Assembly: GCA_964396385.1 (NCBI GenBank)
Contig: CAYNFH010000041.1
Location: forward strand, 1-34,400
From: CAYNFH01 sp964396385
Lineage (GTDB): Bacteria > Armatimonadota > Chthonomonadetes > Chthonomonadales > CAJBBX01
Direction: 5' to 3'
Length of the DNA: 34,400 nucleotides
This document shows, in pieces, positions 31,461 to 34,400 of this stretch. The position numbers and the translations under genes were made by a program. Numbering within the stretch: position 1 is the first letter of the stretch; each line of letters begins with the position of its first letter. The notes under the pieces are model-generated. The model did no database searches and had not been told where the DNA came from. It was given only the letters and a program-made list of their open reading frames with translations.

Positions 31461-32412
31461 AATCTTTGCTTAAGGCTCGCACGAGGACATCCAGGTTCCG
31501 CCGCATAGTGTCCAGGTAGTGTGCTCCGCGGAAGCTGGGGGCGGTCTCCATGGGGTCCAGCGTGTAGACGGGCAGGTGGGAGTCCGCCGCGATCATCTCC
31601 AGGGCGCGAGGTGAAAACTGCGGCTCCACGAAAGCGGCCCGAACCTTGGCCGCTCGTGCCCGCGCCAGGATAGTGCCCACGTCCCGCGGGCCCGGCTCCC
31701 GCCCCGGGGTCTCCTCCCAAACGGCAGCCACCTCCAGGCCATACCTCCGGGCGAGATAGCCGAAGGCGCCGTGAAAAGCCACGAAGGCGCGGCCGCGCAT
31801 CGGGGCGAGCCGCTCACGATATTCGTGGTCCAGCCGCTCCAGCTCTCTCAGATAGGCCTCCGCGCGCAGGCGGATGGCCGGCGACTTCGCGGGCGCGGCG
31901 CGGCAGAGCGCCGCCTCCAACCGGCAGACATACGTCTCCGCGTACACCGGATCCAGCCACAGGTGCGGATCTCCGGTCTCTCCCCTCTCCCGCTCGGCGG
32001 CCGCGAGCTTCGGAAGGCCCTCTGTCAGCTCCAGCACGGGGACGCGCAGCGCCCCGGCCCTTCGGAGCGCGTCCTCCACGTAGCCGTCGAGCCCGGCGCC
32101 GTTGGCGGCTACCACATCCGCTCCGGCTGCCAGGGAGACGTCATGCGGGGCCAGAGCGAACTCATGCGGGTCGACCCCGGGCGGGAGCAGATTGCGGACC
32201 TCCACATCCGGGCCGCCCACCTCGCGTGCGAAGTCGTAGATGGGCAGGATGGTAGTCAGCACCCGGATGCGGCCATCGCGCGGCGTCCAATCCCGCACGC
32301 TTCCCATCCGAAGCGCGGAGCCGGCGGCCCAGCCGGCGGCCAGAAGCAGGAGGAAGACGAGGGAGCGGGGCACATGAGAACTGAGAGGTGAGAGGTGAGA
32401 GGATCTGATCAC
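31459..32412 (-). CDS. ZnuA/TroA-like metal ABC transporter substrate-binding protein
   Basis: GTG 32412 overlaps the kinase stop (GTGA), which supports this start. The 317-residue protein has a signal segment (SLVFLLLLAAGWAAGSAL) and cluster A-I fold motifs with the metal ligands: His in VDPHEFALAP, His in GDPHLWLDP, His in FVAFHGAFGYLARRYGL, and an acidic ligand near TLDPM. FVEPQFSPR is also typical. It should bind zinc or manganese outside the membrane. The partner permease and ATPase are not in the window. The n-region MIRSSHLSPLSSHVPRSL is longer than normal and is encoded by a heptamer array (element K); GTG 32373 would skip it. The 3' end touches element J. Confidence 0.88.
   Translation of the reverse strand: MIRSSHLSPLSSHVPRSLVFLLLLAAGWAAGSALRMGSVRDWTPRDGRIRVLTTILPIYDFAREVGGPDVEVRNLLPPGVDPHEFALAPHDVSLAAGADVVAANGAGLDGYVEDALRRAGALRVPVLELTEGLPKLAAAERERGETGDPHLWLDPVYAETYVCRLEAALCRAAPAKSPAIRLRAEAYLRELERLDHEYRERLAPMRGRAFVAFHGAFGYLARRYGLEVAAVWEETPGREPGPRDVGTILARARAAKVRAAFVEPQFSPRALEMIAADSHLPVYTLDPMETAPSFRGAHYLDTMRRNLDVLVRALSKD
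32374..32405 (-). repeat. Single-arm heptamer array, element K, at the 5' end of the ZnuA-like gene
   Basis: The plus strand shows TGAGAAC and three TGAGAGG heptamers, that is TCTCACC-type units on the coding strand, as in elements G and H. It encodes SSHLSPLSSH in the signal-peptide n-region if GTG 32412 is used. Confidence 0.65.
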
Positions 32413-33344
32413 TGCGGCGGTTGCATGGCGAGGAGGGCCGCACCGCAGGCGGCGTCATGCCTTGCTTCTCTGACATCAGCCGGTTGGTCCGGAGTCTGAT
32501 TCGTATAGAGCCCCCCGTGCATGAAACCCCGCCGGTACTCCTCGCCGAGACGCCAAAGACCCCCCAACAGGTAGATGGGAAGCTCCGGGCCAGCCTGGAG
32601 CCTCCGTAGCGCTTGACGTACCGACTGCCGGAGGTGGAGACCCGCCATTCGGAGTAAACCGGCGGCGCCGCGGTCACCCTCCTCGGCAAGCTTTGCAACT
32701 ATCGGAGCCAGGCTCGCAACCCTGGCCGGACTGAAGTCGCGATAGACCCACTCCACAACATCATCCCCATCTGCCGCGGGCAACGCTGCCAGAATGGCGT
32801 GATCGATAGCCTCCAGGGCCCCACCACGATCGACCCGTCGGAGCGTCTGCCGGAGCGCAGAGCGACCAACATGAAACCCGCTTCCCATGTCTCCAAGCAG
32901 GAATCCGCGGCCGTCCACGCGGGCAGTCTGGCCGGCGGCGTTGCGCCCGTAGACAACGGCGCCGGTGCCCGCGATGGCAATAACTCCTGGCTCCCCCTCT
33001 GTAGCGCCCCAGTAGGCGATGACGAAGTCCGGCTCCACTCGATGGGCCTCGGCAGGAATGGTGTCCGTGAGGAGACGCTGGAAGTCCGCCCGCCGGCCCT
33101 TCGCCGTGTAGCCCGCGACACCGGCGCACACGGCAGTGAAGATCGTGTCCGCGGGCAGATCCGCTGCCTGCAGAGCCTCCGCTGTAGCGGTGGAAATGGA
33201 AGCGCGGAGGGTATCGTCGTCACAGGTGGCGATGTTGCATGGTCCACCCTGCCCCCGCCCACGCTCTCGGCGCTCGAGGTCCAGGATGACGGCGGCCGTC
33301 TTGGTCCCGCCACCGTCGATTCCAAGAACAAACCTCACGCTCAC
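32409..33344 (-). CDS. BadF/BadG-type ATPase, N-acetylglucosamine-kinase-like
   Basis: GTG 33344 overlaps the EpsI stop by the GTGA arrangement; a second GTG at 33338 is close by. The 311-residue protein is an ASKHA kinase: phosphate-1 loop VLGIDGGGTKTAAV at the N-terminus, AVCAGVAGY, the IAGTGAVVYGR phosphate-2 loop and LLGDMGSGFHVGR. The last motif is typical of eukaryote-like GlcNAc kinases and BadF-family proteins. The probable reaction is ATP-dependent phosphorylation of GlcNAc or a related amino sugar in the cytosol, linking it to GlmS and the deacetylase elsewhere in the window. Its place between epsI and a metal-binding protein gene is unusual. Confidence 0.85.
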   Translation of the reverse strand: MSVRFVLGIDGGGTKTAAVILDLERRERGRGQGGPCNIATCDDDTLRASISTATAEALQAADLPADTIFTAVCAGVAGYTAKGRRADFQRLLTDTIPAEAHRVEPDFVIAYWGATEGEPGVIAIAGTGAVVYGRNAAGQTARVDGRGFLLGDMGSGFHVGRSALRQTLRRVDRGGALEAIDHAILAALPAADGDDVVEWVYRDFSPARVASLAPIVAKLAEEGDRGAAGLLRMAGLHLRQSVRQALRRLQAGPELPIYLLGGLWRLGEEYRRGFMHGGLYTNQTPDQPADVREARHDAACGAALLAMQPPQ

Positions 33345-33964
33345 CGTCCGCGGAGAAGCGACTTGTAGACCACTTGGGAGAGACTCTGTACGTTGCGGAA
33401 CGCCTGCGCCCCATCCGCATCCATATCGTCGATGGCGGCGAAGACGCGGACAATACAGGTCTGTTTGCCCGTGAGGACGTTCCACAGCGTCGTTTTGGCG
33501 GCCGACATGCGCCCCAGCGCGTCCCGGTATAGCGGTCCGTCCGTGCTGGTACCGCCGTCCCGGTACTGGTTCCAGTAGAACATGATGATGCGTACGTCCG
33601 CGTTGCGGAGCACGAGCGCGCGAGCGCGAGCTCCGGGCCCCAGCGCGATCTCTCGCTCGGCGGTGACGGCGTAGCCCTGTCCCCGCATGCATCCCCGGGG
33701 ATCGTTATAGATCTCCACGGAGTCTGCCGCCATGATGAACGCCTTCGCCGCCTCGCCGAACGGGTTCCGGTAGATGCGCGACAGGTACCGGTGCTTCTCC
33801 GGAAGAGACGCATCTTCGTTCAGGTCCGTCCCGCGCCACACACCGATGTCCCGCGGCACCGGCGGGAGCCAGCCGCCGGCGCGGTGCGAGCGCACGTCGA
33901 TGAACACGCCCGCCGCGGTGGTGGCGATCAGGAGGAGAAAGAGTCGTACGGTGGATCCGTGCAT
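33341..33964 (-). CDS. epsI: EpsI family protein (exosortase-associated, DUF3485)
   Basis: The 207-residue protein has an N-terminal membrane anchor (VRLFLLLIATTAAGVFI) and the EpsI/DUF3485 landmarks: WLPPVPRDIGVWRG, YRNPFGEAAKAFIM, DPRGCMRGQGY and IIMFYWNQYRDGG. EpsI occurs beside or fused to exosortases in exopolysaccharide and PEP-CTERM systems and faces the periplasm. ATG 33964 overlaps the exosortase end by 37 bases, and its own stop overlaps the kinase start, so the genes are probably one operon. Confidence 0.88.
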   Translation of the reverse strand: MHGSTVRLFLLLIATTAAGVFIDVRSHRAGGWLPPVPRDIGVWRGTDLNEDASLPEKHRYLSRIYRNPFGEAAKAFIMAADSVEIYNDPRGCMRGQGYAVTAEREIALGPGARARALVLRNADVRIIMFYWNQYRDGGTSTDGPLYRDALGRMSAAKTTLWNVLTGKQTCIVRVFAAIDDMDADGAQAFRNVQSLSQVVYKSLLRGR

Positions 33965-34400
33965 TCGCGTGGTATTCCGATGATCCGGCTCACCCCGTAT
34001 AGAAGCAGGAAGGCGATGCCGGTGAAGAGCCAGCCGTTGGCGTCGTGGAGTGCCGAGGCGATACGCGGAGAGAACGCCCCGATCAGCCCCACGGCGGTGA
34101 TGCGCGCCACGTTAACCATCACGGCGATGACGGCGGCGCTGGTGAGCAGCACCGCCTTCTGCCAGCCGCTAGACGGGAGGAGCAGCAGAAGCCACAGCGC
34201 CAGCAGCATCAGCGGCAGCAGGATGGTCACGCCGCTGCACGCGGCCGTTACCTGCACGTCGTAGTGCGGGAGGTGGATTACGTTGCCGTCTACATGGGCG
34301 GGAATGTGCAGAAAGGAGAGGATGGTGCCCGCCGCCTGCGAGCAGTCCAGTTGGAGCTCCTCCGTGCAGGAGGCGACCTGGAAAGCTGGGCACTTTCCAG
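33928..34400 (-). CDS. Exosortase, C-terminal part (5' end beyond window)
   Basis: The frame is open from the window edge to the stop at 33928. The translation reads LQLDCSQAAGTILSFL, HIPAHVDGNVIHLPHYDVQV, then TAACSGVTILLPLMLLALW. The GNVIHLP(x)n-V-x-x-ACSG segment with its catalytic Cys is diagnostic of exosortase/EpsH. Downstream VNVARITAVGLIGAF supplies the conserved Arg and ALHDANGWLFTGIAFLLLY the conserved His, with membrane helices between. Exosortases are integral membrane proteases/transpeptidases that process PEP-CTERM proteins for surface delivery. No PEP-CTERM tail was seen on any protein in this window, so the substrates are elsewhere or of another type. Confidence 0.9.
   Translation of the reverse strand, partial: GKCPAFQVASCTEELQLDCSQAAGTILSFLHIPAHVDGNVIHLPHYDVQVTAACSGVTILLPLMLLALWLLLLLPSSGWQKAVLLTSAAVIAVMVNVARITAVGLIGAFSPRIASALHDANGWLFTGIAFLLLYGVSRIIGIPRECTDPPYDSFSS

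Noticed and set aside
6281..32405. Tandem short repeats as CRISPR arrays
   Set aside because: The repeats are 7-8 nt, directly adjacent, without spacers of constant length, and no cas gene is present.

Overview
The window looks like chromosomal DNA from a high-GC bacterium, most likely an Armatimonadota member or a close relative. This is inferred from a prepilin-like DUF1559 protein whose N-terminus has the FAQAREKARQ / LMYAQDYDE signature typical of that phylum, H-X9-DG motifs, LLR(P/A)-tailed HEAT proteins, a malectin/FN3-decorated phosphoesterase and an exosortase-EpsI pair. No rRNA or tRNA gene was seen. No database search was possible.

Layout. 1-1640: tail of a transposase, an N-terminally truncated DUF1559 remnant and a single-membrane-helix protein. 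1824-4175: secreted metallophosphoesterase with two FN3-malectin repeats, convergent with a PilM-PilN fusion (4283-6046, minus strand). 6249-10973: a plus-strand type IV pilus / pseudopilus cassette (two PilX-like, PilV, PilW, a second PilV, PilZ). 11435-17986: a tight four-gene surface-glycan cluster (GH-like/GT2 fusion, ABC exporter, APH-fold kinase, GT-B-like protein). 18037-19437: intact DUF1559 pseudopilin and a YdjC/ChbG deacetylase. 19577-22301: a second, paralogous pilus cassette (PilV, PilW, PilX, PilZ). 22460-26086: ECF sigma factor, DeoR regulator with a good sigma70-type promoter, and glmS. 26128-31384: secreted C39-like peptidase, HEAT protein (minus), PAS-GAF histidine kinase and a TIM-barrel sugar isomerase. 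31459-34400 (minus): exosortase (cut by the window edge), EpsI, BadF/GlcNAc-kinase-like protein and a ZnuA-like lipo/periplasmic protein, with translational overlaps at most junctions.

How the parts may work together: the middle of the window (6-22 kb) is devoted to the cell surface. Two duplicated minor-pilin cassettes, each closed by a PilZ (c-di-GMP receptor) gene, bracket a glycan synthesis/export cluster. glmS, the DeoR regulator, the deacetylase and the GlcNAc-kinase-like protein all fit amino-sugar metabolism feeding that surface, but this is inference from gene content.

The most unusual signal is not a gene. At least a dozen short elements, scattered from 4.2 to 32.4 kb, consist of arms of tandem 7- or 8-nt repeats, usually arranged as inverted repeats around a GGAATCC / CCGGAATCCGG-like core. 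Arm sequence differs between elements, but within the two-armed copies the arms stay complementary. They lie between genes, at both convergent gene ends, and also in frame inside five protein-coding genes (glmS, C39 peptidase, sugar isomerase, a PilX-like leader and the ZnuA-like signal peptide). They resemble in style the heptanucleotide STRR repeats of cyanobacteria and look like an active or recently active repeat family.
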